A stretch of 34,512 nucleotides of DNA from an uncultured bacterium. Lineage in GTDB: Bacteria; Oederibacteriota; PGYV01; Palsa-1178. A program made the translations under genes and the position numbers. Location of the stretch: contig CALAOR010000033.1 in NCBI GenBank assembly GCA_937889595.1, positions 1 through 34,512 on the forward strand, read 5' to 3'. Below are positions 1 to 7,704 of this stretch, piece after piece; within the stretch, counting starts at the first letter, position 1, and each line of letters opens with the position of its first letter. The notes under the pieces were generated by a model. That model was not told where the DNA came from. It searched no databases and worked only from the letters and a program-made list of their open reading frames with translations.

Positions 1-55
1 TTCGCAGTAGCTCAGGTACATGACACGGTTCGCAGTAGCTCAGGTACATGGCATG
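1..55. repeat. two copies of a dispersed hairpin repeat at the contig edge
   Basis: A 22-base unit starting TTCGCAGTAGCTCAGG and ending TACATG occurs exactly at 1-22 and again at 29-50. The same unit recurs at 28338-28359 and, with one extra base, at 28376-28398, where it is the loop and right arm of a hairpin. The left edge of the window falls inside this repeat, which suggests that assembly stopped there because the repeat is multicopy (inference). Confidence 0.85.
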
Positions 56-1201
56 CTATTTCATTTCATCAAAAACCCTGTCATATATCCCCGTCCATGA
101 AAGTCCTGCCGCGAATTCAAGCGAATTTTCAAGGCATAACCTGTAAAAATCATCGTCCTTGAGCATCTTAACACATGCCGCCACAAGCGACGCGCGCTCG
201 TATTTGCACACGATGCCCATGGGCCTTTTAGCGACTTCTTCGGCTATCCACGGCACATCAGTAATTACCAGAGGCAGGCCGCACCCTAAATACTCTTTGG
301 GCTTTGTAGGGTCGGCATACCATGAATAATTATTCGCGTCGTTTATATAGGGCGCCATGCCTATCCTGTGGTGGGGTATGAATTTAAAAAGCGAATCATG
401 ATCCATGAGGCCCAGAAACTTCACGCTTTTTTCAAGTTTTAAGTTTTTTGCCTGTTCTTTTAAATCCGGTTCATACGGACCCGTGCCTATTATCAGAAGC
501 TCCGCGTCCGGCACTTCCTTAATGATATCCTGCATGGAATCTATCAAAAGCTGCACGCCTTTGGTTTCATCAAGCATGGACATAAGGATCATGGTTTTTT
601 TCTCTGTCTTTTCTTCAACCGTAAATTTGTCAACCTTGTCAAGTTCAACTCCCACGGGTACCACGAGATTATTGGCGGCTTTAAGCTTGAATTTGGCGTT
701 TTTAGCATCGGCAATCCTTTTTGAAAGCGACCAGATATAGTCGCTGTTTTTGCAGGCAAAGCCGTCTATGGACTCATAAAACCAGTTAAAAACCGGGTTC
801 TTAAAGCGCCTCGGCGTGTGATCTATTATATAGTAGGCCACTTTATCAACTTTGCCCAGCCATTTCAGTATTATGGCTGTCATGGCATTCAGATTATCTA
901 TGGCAACAAATATATTGGTCTTCGTTTTTAAACCAAAAACTAATGTCAGGTTGAATATCATGTCTTTTACCCACTGTATCGGCTGGTTTGACCCGCGTTT
1001 GTGGCCCTTTACGGTCCTTTCAACTTTCCCATTTTCGTAAAATTCAGCGGCGCTGCCTTCCAGTTTTGAATACGAAAATGGATGCGTTATGTATATCAGA
1101 TCCCCTGTCCTTTTTACCAGGTAGTTGCGCAGGGCCTGTACAGGACCGTATACTTCGGTCACGTGCCCGGCCACTATCACCTGTTTTCCCTTTAATTCCA
1201 T
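56..1201 (-). CDS. GT4-type glycosyltransferase (group 1)
   Basis: This 381-residue protein looks like a retaining GT-B glycosyltransferase of the group 1/GT4 type, which would transfer a sugar from a nucleotide-sugar donor in the cytoplasm. The C-terminal half has the usual pattern: a strand with MSMLDETKGVQLLIDS (about 207-222), then LLIIGTGP (about 235-242), VKFLGLMDHDSLF (about 259-271), and the donor-side segment PTKPKEYLGCGLPLVITDV (about 299-317), where the glutamate of the family's E-x7-E motif would lie. There is no signal peptide. The start ATG has GGAG a few bases upstream, and the gene follows the ABC permease by 2 bases, so it is probably the last gene of that operon. The acceptor is unknown; an envelope glycan or lipid exported by the neighbouring transporter is possible but unproven. 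Confidence 0.8.
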   Translation of the reverse strand: MELKGKQVIVAGHVTEVYGPVQALRNYLVKRTGDLIYITHPFSYSKLEGSAAEFYENGKVERTVKGHKRGSNQPIQWVKDMIFNLTLVFGLKTKTNIFVAIDNLNAMTAIILKWLGKVDKVAYYIIDHTPRRFKNPVFNWFYESIDGFACKNSDYIWSLSKRIADAKNAKFKLKAANNLVVPVGVELDKVDKFTVEEKTEKKTMILMSMLDETKGVQLLIDSMQDIIKEVPDAELLIIGTGPYEPDLKEQAKNLKLEKSVKFLGLMDHDSLFKFIPHHRIGMAPYINDANNYSWYADPTKPKEYLGCGLPLVITDVPWIAEEVAKRPMGIVCKYERASLVAACVKMLKDDDFYRLCLENSLEFAAGLSWTGIYDRVFDEMK

Positions 1202-1203
1202 TT

Positions 1204-2853
1204 TTAGTTCTCCATTGTTTTAAGTTTATTCATGCCGGAGAGCAAACACGGCACTGATATGACAAGCGCGGATACCATAATAAGTATATAATTGAAGACG
1301 TATTTTGACGGCGTAAAAACCATGGCTTTTACTATCTGCGCCATGTAATAATCCTTTACTATGCCGGCTTCTATAAAAAGCACAAACGCGACATACATAA
1401 ATGACAAGAACATATAAGCCAACCCGGCCACCCCGGTGATCAGGTCCTCGGGGTTTTTTATGTTGAAATCCGCGAAATACGCGCCGAACCCTATGCCGAC
1501 CGAGGCAATAACCAGCGTAATGAAAAAAGTGGAATACATTGTCAGATAATTGACGAATTCCCCGGGCTTTAGGATGTTAATCGATATTATCGCCACAAAC
1601 TGTCCGGTTAAGATGAGCGGCACGCTGTATACCAGGAATTTATACATCACGTAACGAGGCATGGTAACCGGCGCCGTCTTGAATATCCAGAAACCTTTCC
1701 CCTCGGTTGATATGACAGGCAAAACAAACCTGGAACCCACTGCGGCCAAAACCATACCTATGAACCCTATGTTAAGGAAGAATATGAAATCGCGCAAACC
1801 GAAAAGTTCCGCGGGCAGTTTGTACAGGTTGAAAAGATATATAAAAACTATGCCGGCCAAAAAAACAACCTGTATCCACTGCGACGTGTCCCTGAGCAGG
1901 TACCTGGCGTCCTTTAATGACTGGGCCGTGAAAATAAACCGTTTTGTATAACTGTAGCTTAAAGAGAGCGGCTTTTCCTTCCTCCTGGCCCCTTTTTTGC
2001 CGTAACCCTCAAAATACAGGTACTTTGAGACTACGATGACCGAAGAGAGGACAAGAAGGCTTGCCGACATGAAGTAAAAGAAACCAGAAAGCCCCCCGAA
2101 AATACCGTACGCAGTAACCTTGTGCACTATGTTTACGAAATAAGCGTGGGGCATCCACATCGCGTCCGGCGTACGCAGGTTTTTTATAAAATCGCTTACC
2201 TGGTCGATGCCCGCGCCTGTCAATTTTTCAGGCTGCAGCATCCTGAAATATATTATTAAAATCACCGCGAATATGCCGCTTAAGGCTATGGCCATGTTCC
2301 TCACGTTTTCAGCGGGAAAAAACCTGACTAAGAGCACGGTGACCAGGATGCCCGCGGACGAGAGTATTATGAAAAAAGGCACGTGACAAAGCAGTATAAA
2401 AAGATACTGTGCGGCTGTGATCTTCAGAACCGACATGTACGCGCCGAATATGGGTATTCCCATGAGTATTATCATCCAGCTCGCGCCCGCCGTTATCTTG
2501 ACGCATTGCGTGGAAAATATGGTTTCTGTTTTTAAGGGCGACGAAAACAGGAAATCCATGTCATGGCTCAAATACAATACGGGTATGGCCGCGACTATGG
2601 CGGATAATAATATCATGACCGAAAATGTCAGGAAAAAAGTGTTGAGCAGCTTGTTTACCAGCAATCCGCCTACTATTGGCACGGAATAAAAATGCTTGAA
2701 TATAAAGTAAAAAAGCTGGTAAACAATAGGAAAAAACATAGCGGCAAACACGAGAACGAGCAGACTCTTTATGATGTTTTCTTTTGTGGGATTCAGCATT
2801 TTATTTTTGAACTGGATCAGGTAAAACGAAACAAGCCAGGCTAGATCCTTCAT
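1204..2853 (-). CDS. large ABC-2-like exporter permease
   Basis: This 549-residue integral membrane protein has about 12 hydrophobic segments, for example near residues 28-50, 73-96, 118-137, 145-173, 187-203 and 246-272, with six more between 325 and the C-terminus. A charged cytoplasmic stretch (EGYGKKGARRKEK) sits in the middle. Its size and layout match the large two-halves permeases of ABC exporters rather than the usual 250-residue ABC-2 subunit. Its ATG overlaps the stop of the ATPase gene as ATGA, so the two are almost certainly translated together and form one transporter. The substrate cannot be read from the sequence. The glycosyltransferase 2 bases downstream hints at an envelope component, but that is only context. 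Confidence 0.8.
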   Translation of the reverse strand: MKDLAWLVSFYLIQFKNKMLNPTKENIIKSLLVLVFAAMFFPIVYQLFYFIFKHFYSVPIVGGLLVNKLLNTFFLTFSVMILLSAIVAAIPVLYLSHDMDFLFSSPLKTETIFSTQCVKITAGASWMIILMGIPIFGAYMSVLKITAAQYLFILLCHVPFFIILSSAGILVTVLLVRFFPAENVRNMAIALSGIFAVILIIYFRMLQPEKLTGAGIDQVSDFIKNLRTPDAMWMPHAYFVNIVHKVTAYGIFGGLSGFFYFMSASLLVLSSVIVVSKYLYFEGYGKKGARRKEKPLSLSYSYTKRFIFTAQSLKDARYLLRDTSQWIQVVFLAGIVFIYLFNLYKLPAELFGLRDFIFFLNIGFIGMVLAAVGSRFVLPVISTEGKGFWIFKTAPVTMPRYVMYKFLVYSVPLILTGQFVAIISINILKPGEFVNYLTMYSTFFITLVIASVGIGFGAYFADFNIKNPEDLITGVAGLAYMFLSFMYVAFVLFIEAGIVKDYYMAQIVKAMVFTPSKYVFNYILIMVSALVISVPCLLSGMNKLKTMEN

Positions 2854-3575
2854 TTCTCAACCGGCTCTGTGAGCTCGAAGAAAAGGTCCTCAAGCTTTTT
2901 ATTTTTCCTCTTCTTTTTTATCACCTTTAAATTCCCCGACTCAAGTATATTCCCGTGGTCTATGATGCCGACGGTGGTGCATACCTCCTCGGCTGTGTCC
3001 AGGGAGTGCGTTGACATGAATACGGTCATGCCCTCTTTTGAGAGTTTTTTGAACTCGTCGCGGAGCACTTTCATGGAGCGGGGGTCAAGCCCCACCATGG
3101 GCTCGTCAAGGATGAAAACCTTCGGGGAGTGTATGAGGGAGGCGACTATCAGCAGCTTCTGGCTCATGCCGTGCGAGTAGCTTTCTATAAAGTCATTGAT
3201 GTACTCATCCACCCCGAACCTGGGCGCGTATTTGGCGAGGATCCTATTAAAACTTTCCTTTTCAACCCCGTACAGGTTGCCTATGAATTCCACGTACTCT
3301 ATCCCGCGAAGTTTTTCAAATATATAAGGCTTGTCCGGAATAAGCGCGAACTGTTTTTTATAAGCCACCGGGTCTTTTTTTATGCTTATCCCGTCAATTT
3401 CCGCGTCCCCGGAAGTAATTGATGTCAGGCCGCACATCATCTTTATGGTGGAAGTCTTACCCGCGCCATTGGGGCCTAAAAACCCGAACACTTCACCTTT
3501 TCCTATTTCCAGGTTTATCTCTTTTACGGCGGTAAAAGTCCCATAATTTTTTTTCAGGTTTGTTAGTTTTATCAT
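2850..3575 (-). CDS. ABC transporter ATP-binding protein
   Basis: This is a complete 241-residue nucleotide-binding subunit. Walker A is GPNGAGKTS (34-42), the ABC signature is the SHGMSQK segment (about 134-141), Walker B is VFILDEP with the following D-loop VGLDPRS, and the switch histidine is in MSTHSLD. The class resembles exporter ATPases of the CcmA/NatA/drug type, with a short C-terminal extension rich in lysine (about 222-230). It overlaps the permease gene by 4 bases. The TVP38-like gene lies 40 bases upstream. ATP hydrolysis on the cytoplasmic face would drive the adjacent 12-segment permease. Confidence 0.92.
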   Translation of the reverse strand: MIKLTNLKKNYGTFTAVKEINLEIGKGEVFGFLGPNGAGKTSTIKMMCGLTSITSGDAEIDGISIKKDPVAYKKQFALIPDKPYIFEKLRGIEYVEFIGNLYGVEKESFNRILAKYAPRFGVDEYINDFIESYSHGMSQKLLIVASLIHSPKVFILDEPMVGLDPRSMKVLRDEFKKLSKEGMTVFMSTHSLDTAEEVCTTVGIIDHGNILESGNLKVIKKKRKNKKLEDLFFELTEPVEK

Positions 3576-3615
3576 TGGGCCCCGTTTCCAAATTTTATTT
3601 CCGCCTGCATCAGCC

Positions 3616-4347
3616 TTACAGCGTTTCGGTTTCTTTCTCTATTTCTTTTGATATATTAAACTTCTTCTTATAGTGTTTCATTATGACAGGGATGAAGAAC
3701 GAAAATATAAAAAGACACACGGGAAAAATAATATTAAATCTCAACAGATCCACCGGAGTTTTATATGTGAGCAGCAGTTCCTTAATGGCTGTTATAAAAA
3801 ATGTGACCACGGCAAGGCCTGGTATGACCCCCGTCAGCGTGCCCCAGAAAAACTGGCTAAAACGTATCTTTGACAGGCCGGATGCAAAACTTAAATAGGT
3901 AAACGGCACAAACAAAAGCCTCAGATAAACCATGATTGAAAATCCGTGTTCCTCGACCTTATCATCCAATGTCTTGAAGTGCCCGACGGTAAGAAGTTTT
4001 ATGGCGAAATCCCTGAGCAGGTATCTGGCAAGCAAAAACGACATTGTCCCGCCTATCATGGCTCCGATAAGGTTAAACAGCAGCCCGAACCATTCGCCAA
4101 AAACAAGCCCGCCGATCGACGTCGGGATGCTGGCGGGAATAAAAAAAAGCAGGCACACGGCGTAGAAACCGATGAAAATCAACGGAGCCAAGGCCCCCAT
4201 CTGAAGCATGTACACCTCAAACCTTTCCACAAACACATTCCTTCCATGGCCGTCAAATATATAATAAGCCATGGGTGAGAATTTAAGCACATATATTACC
4301 GCGGCTAAAAAACAAACGGCAAAAAAATACCGTATTATTTTTTTCAT
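3616..4347 (-). CDS. TVP38/TMEM64 (DedA-like) membrane protein
   Basis: This 243-residue inner-membrane protein belongs to the TVP38/TMEM64 branch of the DedA/VTT superfamily. The diagnostic region is the reentrant segment around residues 72-115: FIPASIPTSIGG, then VFGEWFGLLFNLIGAMIGG and SFLLARYLLRD. Hydrophobic segments lie near 4-22, 50-72, 80-108, 140-160, 167-187 and 203-222. Superfamily members are implicated in lipid flipping or proton-coupled transport; the role of this branch in bacteria is poorly known. The gene begins 4 bases after the rubredoxin stop codon, so they probably share a transcript. Its ATG is preceded only by the end of that gene. Confidence 0.85.
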   Translation of the reverse strand: MKKIIRYFFAVCFLAAVIYVLKFSPMAYYIFDGHGRNVFVERFEVYMLQMGALAPLIFIGFYAVCLLFFIPASIPTSIGGLVFGEWFGLLFNLIGAMIGGTMSFLLARYLLRDFAIKLLTVGHFKTLDDKVEEHGFSIMVYLRLLFVPFTYLSFASGLSKIRFSQFFWGTLTGVIPGLAVVTFFITAIKELLLTYKTPVDLLRFNIIFPVCLFIFSFFIPVIMKHYKKKFNISKEIEKETETL

Positions 4348-4351
4348 GCAG

Positions 4352-4513
4352 TTACTTTAATTCTTTGAAATCAGCCTTTGAAGCTCCGCACTCGGGGCAA
4401 ACCCAGGCAGCAGGCAGTTTGTCAAAAGGCGTGCCCGGCGCAACTTTGCCGTCAGGATCCCCTTTCGCGGGGTCATAAATATAACCGCAAACCGAACATT
4501 CCCATTTATTCAT
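4352..4513 (-). CDS. rubredoxin
   Basis: A 53-residue protein with the full rubredoxin pattern: C6-x2-C9-G-Y-I-Y-D near the N-terminus and C39-P-E-C42-G near the C-terminus. These four cysteines bind one iron. The aromatic core residues W4, Y11, Y13 and W37 are present. The length is typical for the family. Rubredoxins are soluble one-electron carriers, used in anaerobes for oxygen or superoxide reduction. A strong AAAGGAGG site lies 7 bases before the ATG. It is the first gene of the minus-strand cluster running towards the left end. No obvious redox partner is next to it in this window, and the co-transcription with a membrane protein and an ABC exporter looks incidental. Confidence 0.96.
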   Translation of the reverse strand: MNKWECSVCGYIYDPAKGDPDGKVAPGTPFDKLPAAWVCPECGASKADFKELK

Positions 4514-4540
4514 CTTAAATCCTCCTTTATGTTTTCATTA

Positions 4541-4569
4541 ATAATAACATAGGAATTTGTAATGAACAA
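4541..4569 (-). promoter_or_regulatory. candidate sigma70 promoter for the rubredoxin cluster
   Basis: On the minus strand TTGTTC (4564-4569) is followed after 17 bases by TATTAT (4541-4546). The -10 matches 5 of 6 consensus bases; the -35 is weak. It sits about 30 bases before the rubredoxin ATG, with AAAGGAGG between. Confidence 0.4.
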
Positions 4570-4721
4570 GTAAAACAATGCCACAGACTGCGCAATGCGG
4601 AGTCGCGTTCTGCCTTCCGTGTTTTTCACGTTTCAACGATCCCCTTGATCTGCCTGTTTTTTTTATATTAATTAATTCCTTTATATATTATAATGTTGAA
4701 AATTCCATAAGGAGGTTTTAC

Positions 4722-5825
4722 ATGAGCGAATTAAAAGTGGCTTTTTTGGGCGCGGGCGAGATTTCAGACAGGTTTATAATAATGGCGCAGAAACTTGAGG
4801 CGCTTCACCTGTGCGGTATTTATTCCAGGCATAAAAAGAACGCAGAAGCAAAAGCCGAAAAACACGGCATACAGCGTTTCTATGATGATTACAATATGAT
4901 GCTCAGGACAGAAAAACCCGACTGTGTGGTCATAACCACGCCACACTCGCTTCACGCCGAACACGCGATAGCGTGCATGAAAGCCGGGGCGCATGTGCTC
5001 GTGGAAAAACCCGTGGCGACCAGCTTCACGGAGGCAAAAAAAATGGCGAAAGCCGCAAAAAAATACAAAAAACTCATGATGGGGCTCCCTTTTGACCATT
5101 ATCCGAATTATACCAGGGCGCTGGATTTTGTAAGGGAAAAATACATAGGCAAGATAACCTCGGCCCACTCAGAACTTTCATTTCCCGGGCCGCCGAGAAA
5201 TAACTGGTATTATGATAAAAAAATCGCAAAAGGCGGCGCCATACTTGACGTGGGATGTTATGCGCTGTCACGTTTGATTTCCATAATGGGCCCGGTCAGG
5301 AAGGTATCGGCTTTTGTGAATATACTTCTTTCAAAAAGGACCCTGGTAAACGGAGATAAGATAAGACCCGGCGTGGATGATAATGCAGTAATGATACTTG
5401 AGTTTGAAGGAGGTGTTTTCGCCACGGTAAAAGCTTCCTGGTGCCACCCTTACGTGGAAAACCATACTGTAATTTACGGCCGCAAAGGCGCGGTTTACAT
5501 AAACGCCGACAATAACCCCCTGGTAGTTAAAACCAATGCCGCAATTTCCGGCAAAAAAACGCCTTTCAGGAACCTTGAAGGCTGCGTGGCTCCGGATAAG
5601 TTCCCCAAATTTGAGGCTGAAGACGATATCATGGGAAAATTCATAGGCTGGGTGCGTACAGGAACACAACCCGTATATAACGCTGAACAGAGCCTCCATA
5701 TAATGGAAGTCATGGATAAGGCTTATTTGTCCTCAAAAACAGGAAAAGCGCAGAAAATCACAACACCGTTCAAGGTATGGTGGAAAAAGGAAAAAGGAAT
5801 CCAGAAGTTTGGGGAGTACGTGTAA
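4722..5825 (+). CDS. Gfo/Idh/MocA family oxidoreductase
   Basis: This 367-residue NAD(P)-dependent sugar or cyclitol dehydrogenase-like enzyme has an N-terminal Rossmann fold with GAGEIS (10-15), the EKP signature (95-97), whose lysine contacts cofactor and substrate, and the C-terminal alpha/beta domain with GGAILDVGCYAL (171-182). I place the start at the ATG at 4722 because AAGGAGG lies 7 bases upstream and the Rossmann strand begins at residue 5. The frame stays open further upstream, but that part reads like non-coding sequence. A TATAAT-like -10 is present at 4689-4694 without a clear -35. It is one of only two plus-strand genes, divergent from the rubredoxin cluster. The substrate is unknown. 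Confidence 0.9.
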   Translation: MSELKVAFLGAGEISDRFIIMAQKLEALHLCGIYSRHKKNAEAKAEKHGIQRFYDDYNMMLRTEKPDCVVITTPHSLHAEHAIACMKAGAHVLVEKPVATSFTEAKKMAKAAKKYKKLMMGLPFDHYPNYTRALDFVREKYIGKITSAHSELSFPGPPRNNWYYDKKIAKGGAILDVGCYALSRLISIMGPVRKVSAFVNILLSKRTLVNGDKIRPGVDDNAVMILEFEGGVFATVKASWCHPYVENHTVIYGRKGAVYINADNNPLVVKTNAAISGKKTPFRNLEGCVAPDKFPKFEAEDDIMGKFIGWVRTGTQPVYNAEQSLHIMEVMDKAYLSSKTGKAQKITTPFKVWWKKEKGIQKFGEYV

Positions 5826-5867
5826 AAGGCGGTCACAAACCCCAAAACATGGGTTCTGCGGTTTATT

Positions 5868-6227
5868 TTACCGCGTTATAAGCCAGTCAAATGCTTCTGA
5901 TTTTGTATTGAACATCTTAAGTTCCCTGCCCGTGGGCGCTACAACCGCCTGGAACATGGCTGCCTGCATTTTCGGCAAACCGCAGACAACCGAGGCTTTT
6001 ATGAACGGTTGGTTCAACCTTAAATACTCCATGAACATATCTTTATTTGTAAATATCGGCGTGCCCTGCCCGCCGGAAACAAGGGATAAAACGGAATTTG
6101 GCGTTTCTTTCCTTATCATAACCGCTGAATCAAACAATAATTTTTCAAATTCTTCAATGGAACAATTATCTATATCCATCATGATTATTTTTTTTCCATT
6201 GTATTCCATGAAATTCACTCTGCTCAT
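5868..6227 (-). CDS. SpoIIAA/STAS-like small protein of unknown role
   Basis: A 119-residue soluble protein. It starts with a short strand and turn (MEYNGKKIIMMDI), then a helix (EEFEKLLFDSAVMI), TPNSVLSLVSG, and near the end KASVVCGLPKMQ and the final helix with MFNTKSEAFDWL. This order matches from memory a widespread family of uncharacterised proteins with a SpoIIAA/STAS-like fold, in which the last helix contains the same EA-x-DWL pattern. No enzymatic residues stand out. GGAG lies 5 bases before the ATG. The gene is convergent with the Gfo/Idh/MocA gene, 42 bases away, and is not obviously part of an operon. A regulatory or binding role is only a guess. Confidence 0.65.
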   Translation of the reverse strand: MSRVNFMEYNGKKIIMMDIDNCSIEEFEKLLFDSAVMIRKETPNSVLSLVSGGQGTPIFTNKDMFMEYLRLNQPFIKASVVCGLPKMQAAMFQAVVAPTGRELKMFNTKSEAFDWLITR

Positions 6228-6369
6228 GCCGGCTCCGTATGTTTTAGTAGTCAGTGCATAGCGAGTATATCATTTTTTCCGATAAAGTCAATTTGAATGA
6301 CATAAGGCGCACTGCCGGGTGCGGACTGCAGTACCTAAAATTCGTCACCCACATTCGGCCTTGATCTTA

Positions 6370-7542
6370 CTAAAACGCGCCCTTAAAAATCTGCACCAGC
6401 CTTGGCCTGTCAAGTTTCCACGGCAAGCCGCCGACCTCAATGACTTTGTCAGCGAACTTTTCCATATTTTCCATTCCTATGTTCAAATCCTTAAAATTAT
6501 CCGAGAGTCCTATATCGGTTATAAACTTCCTGAAGTTCTCGATACAAAACGCGATTTTCAATTCTCCTTTAACATCTTTTGGCGCGTCAAAGAGCCTGTC
6601 AGCCAACTGGTGCACTTTATCCGGCTTAACCTCGCCCAAGTATTTCAGGTATGACGGGAGTATGGCGGCGATTCCCGCGCCGTGCGCTATGTTGTCAAAA
6701 TAAGCGGTAACAGCGTGTTCCAGCGGGTGCACAACCCAGGCGCCTGCCCTGCCTGAATTCGGAAGTCCCTGCAGGGCGACCGTGCTTGATAACGCTATCT
6801 GCGCCCTTGCGTGTTTGTCCCCGGGATTTTTCATGACACGCCTGCCTTCTTCCATACATGTCAATATGATACCCTCAGTAAACCTGTCCTGCATGTCGCA
6901 GTCGGTTTCTCCGGTTAAATATTCCTCAAGGACATGCATGATCACATCTATGATGCCTTCAGCTGTCTGTTTAGGCGGCACGCTTAAAGTCAGGTCAGGG
7001 TCAACAATGGAAATTGCAGGAAAAATTTTGTCCGGATTATATATGGCGGCTTTCTGGTTCAGTACCGGGTTTGAAAATACAGCCGCGGGATTTCCTTCCG
7101 ACCCGGTCGCCGAGAGCGTGGGTATGAGCATAATAGGCAGGGATTTTCCGATGTCTTTTGGTTTTTTTCCCGGCAGCCCTATATAGTCCCATAATTTTCC
7201 GCCGCTTCCAGCCACGACTGCCACTCCCTTTGCCGCGTCCATCGCGGAACCGCCGCCCAGGCCTATGACAAAATCACAGCCTTCCTTAACCGCGAGCGCG
7301 GAAGCTTCTTCAACTTCGGTATTTTTAGGGTTAGGGGTAATACCGGCATAAACAACCGATTTGACGCCTTCTTTTTCAAGAAGTTTTATGGTCCTGTCCA
7401 ATAACCCGGTTTTCTTAGTGGAATTTTTGCCTGTTACTATCACGGCTTTTTTACCGAGGGTTTTTGCCAGACGCCCGGCATTCTCGATCTCCCCGGCTCC
7501 GAAATGTATCTTTACAGGATTGTAGATCATCAGGTTTTTCAT
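6370..7542 (-). CDS. iron-containing alcohol dehydrogenase (BdhA/YqhD-like)
   Basis: This 390-residue group III alcohol dehydrogenase would reduce aldehydes to alcohols with NAD(P)H in the cytoplasm. The N-terminus YNPVKIHFGAG is typical of the butanol dehydrogenase/YqhD branch. The dinucleotide site is GGGSAMDAAKG (96-106). The expected metal ligands are D199, H203, H272 and H287, with H276 between them, in VHPLEH and NIAHGAG. I set the start at 7542, where AAAGGAG lies 6 bases upstream and homology to the family begins; the longer open frame to 7704 encodes a lysine- and phenylalanine-rich stretch with no family match. A 162-base gap with an AT-rich inverted repeat separates it from feoB. 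NADPH preference is likely for this branch but is not proven here. Confidence 0.93.
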   Translation of the reverse strand: MKNLMIYNPVKIHFGAGEIENAGRLAKTLGKKAVIVTGKNSTKKTGLLDRTIKLLEKEGVKSVVYAGITPNPKNTEVEEASALAVKEGCDFVIGLGGGSAMDAAKGVAVVAGSGGKLWDYIGLPGKKPKDIGKSLPIMLIPTLSATGSEGNPAAVFSNPVLNQKAAIYNPDKIFPAISIVDPDLTLSVPPKQTAEGIIDVIMHVLEEYLTGETDCDMQDRFTEGIILTCMEEGRRVMKNPGDKHARAQIALSSTVALQGLPNSGRAGAWVVHPLEHAVTAYFDNIAHGAGIAAILPSYLKYLGEVKPDKVHQLADRLFDAPKDVKGELKIAFCIENFRKFITDIGLSDNFKDLNIGMENMEKFADKVIEVGGLPWKLDRPRLVQIFKGAF

Positions 7543-7630
7543 AGTTTCTCCTTTAATATTTTTTATTTCATTTTTGATAATATAACACAACAGGCCGGTA
7601 AAAAAAAGGTTTGTTTGGTTTATCATACGC

Positions 7631-7657
7631 TTTTCTATTTTACGTAAAAATAGAAAA
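7631..7657. promoter_or_regulatory. AT-rich inverted repeat between feoB and the alcohol dehydrogenase
   Basis: Two perfect 11-base arms (TTTTCTATTTT at 7631-7641 and its complement at 7647-7657) flank ACGTA. No T-run follows on the minus strand, so it is not a good terminator. It lies about 90 bases before the dehydrogenase ATG and could be an operator or an attenuating hairpin for that gene. Confidence 0.4.
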
Positions 7658-7704
7658 TTGTTTTTCGCCTTCATTAAAAACATGTTTTTTGGCCTATGAG
7701 CCAA

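Noticed and set aside
1-50. Resemblance of GCAGTAGCTCAGG to the D-arm start of a tRNA
   Set aside because: No acceptor stem, anticodon arm or T-arm follows, and the same piece repeats as a hairpin; not a tRNA gene.
4578-4721. Upstream extension of the Gfo/Idh/MocA gene
   Set aside because: The added 48 residues do not match the family, and the strong AAGGAGG site supports the start at 4722.
7543-7704. N-terminal extension of the alcohol dehydrogenase
   Set aside because: The 54 extra residues are low in complexity and no family member has them; AAAGGAG marks the shorter start.
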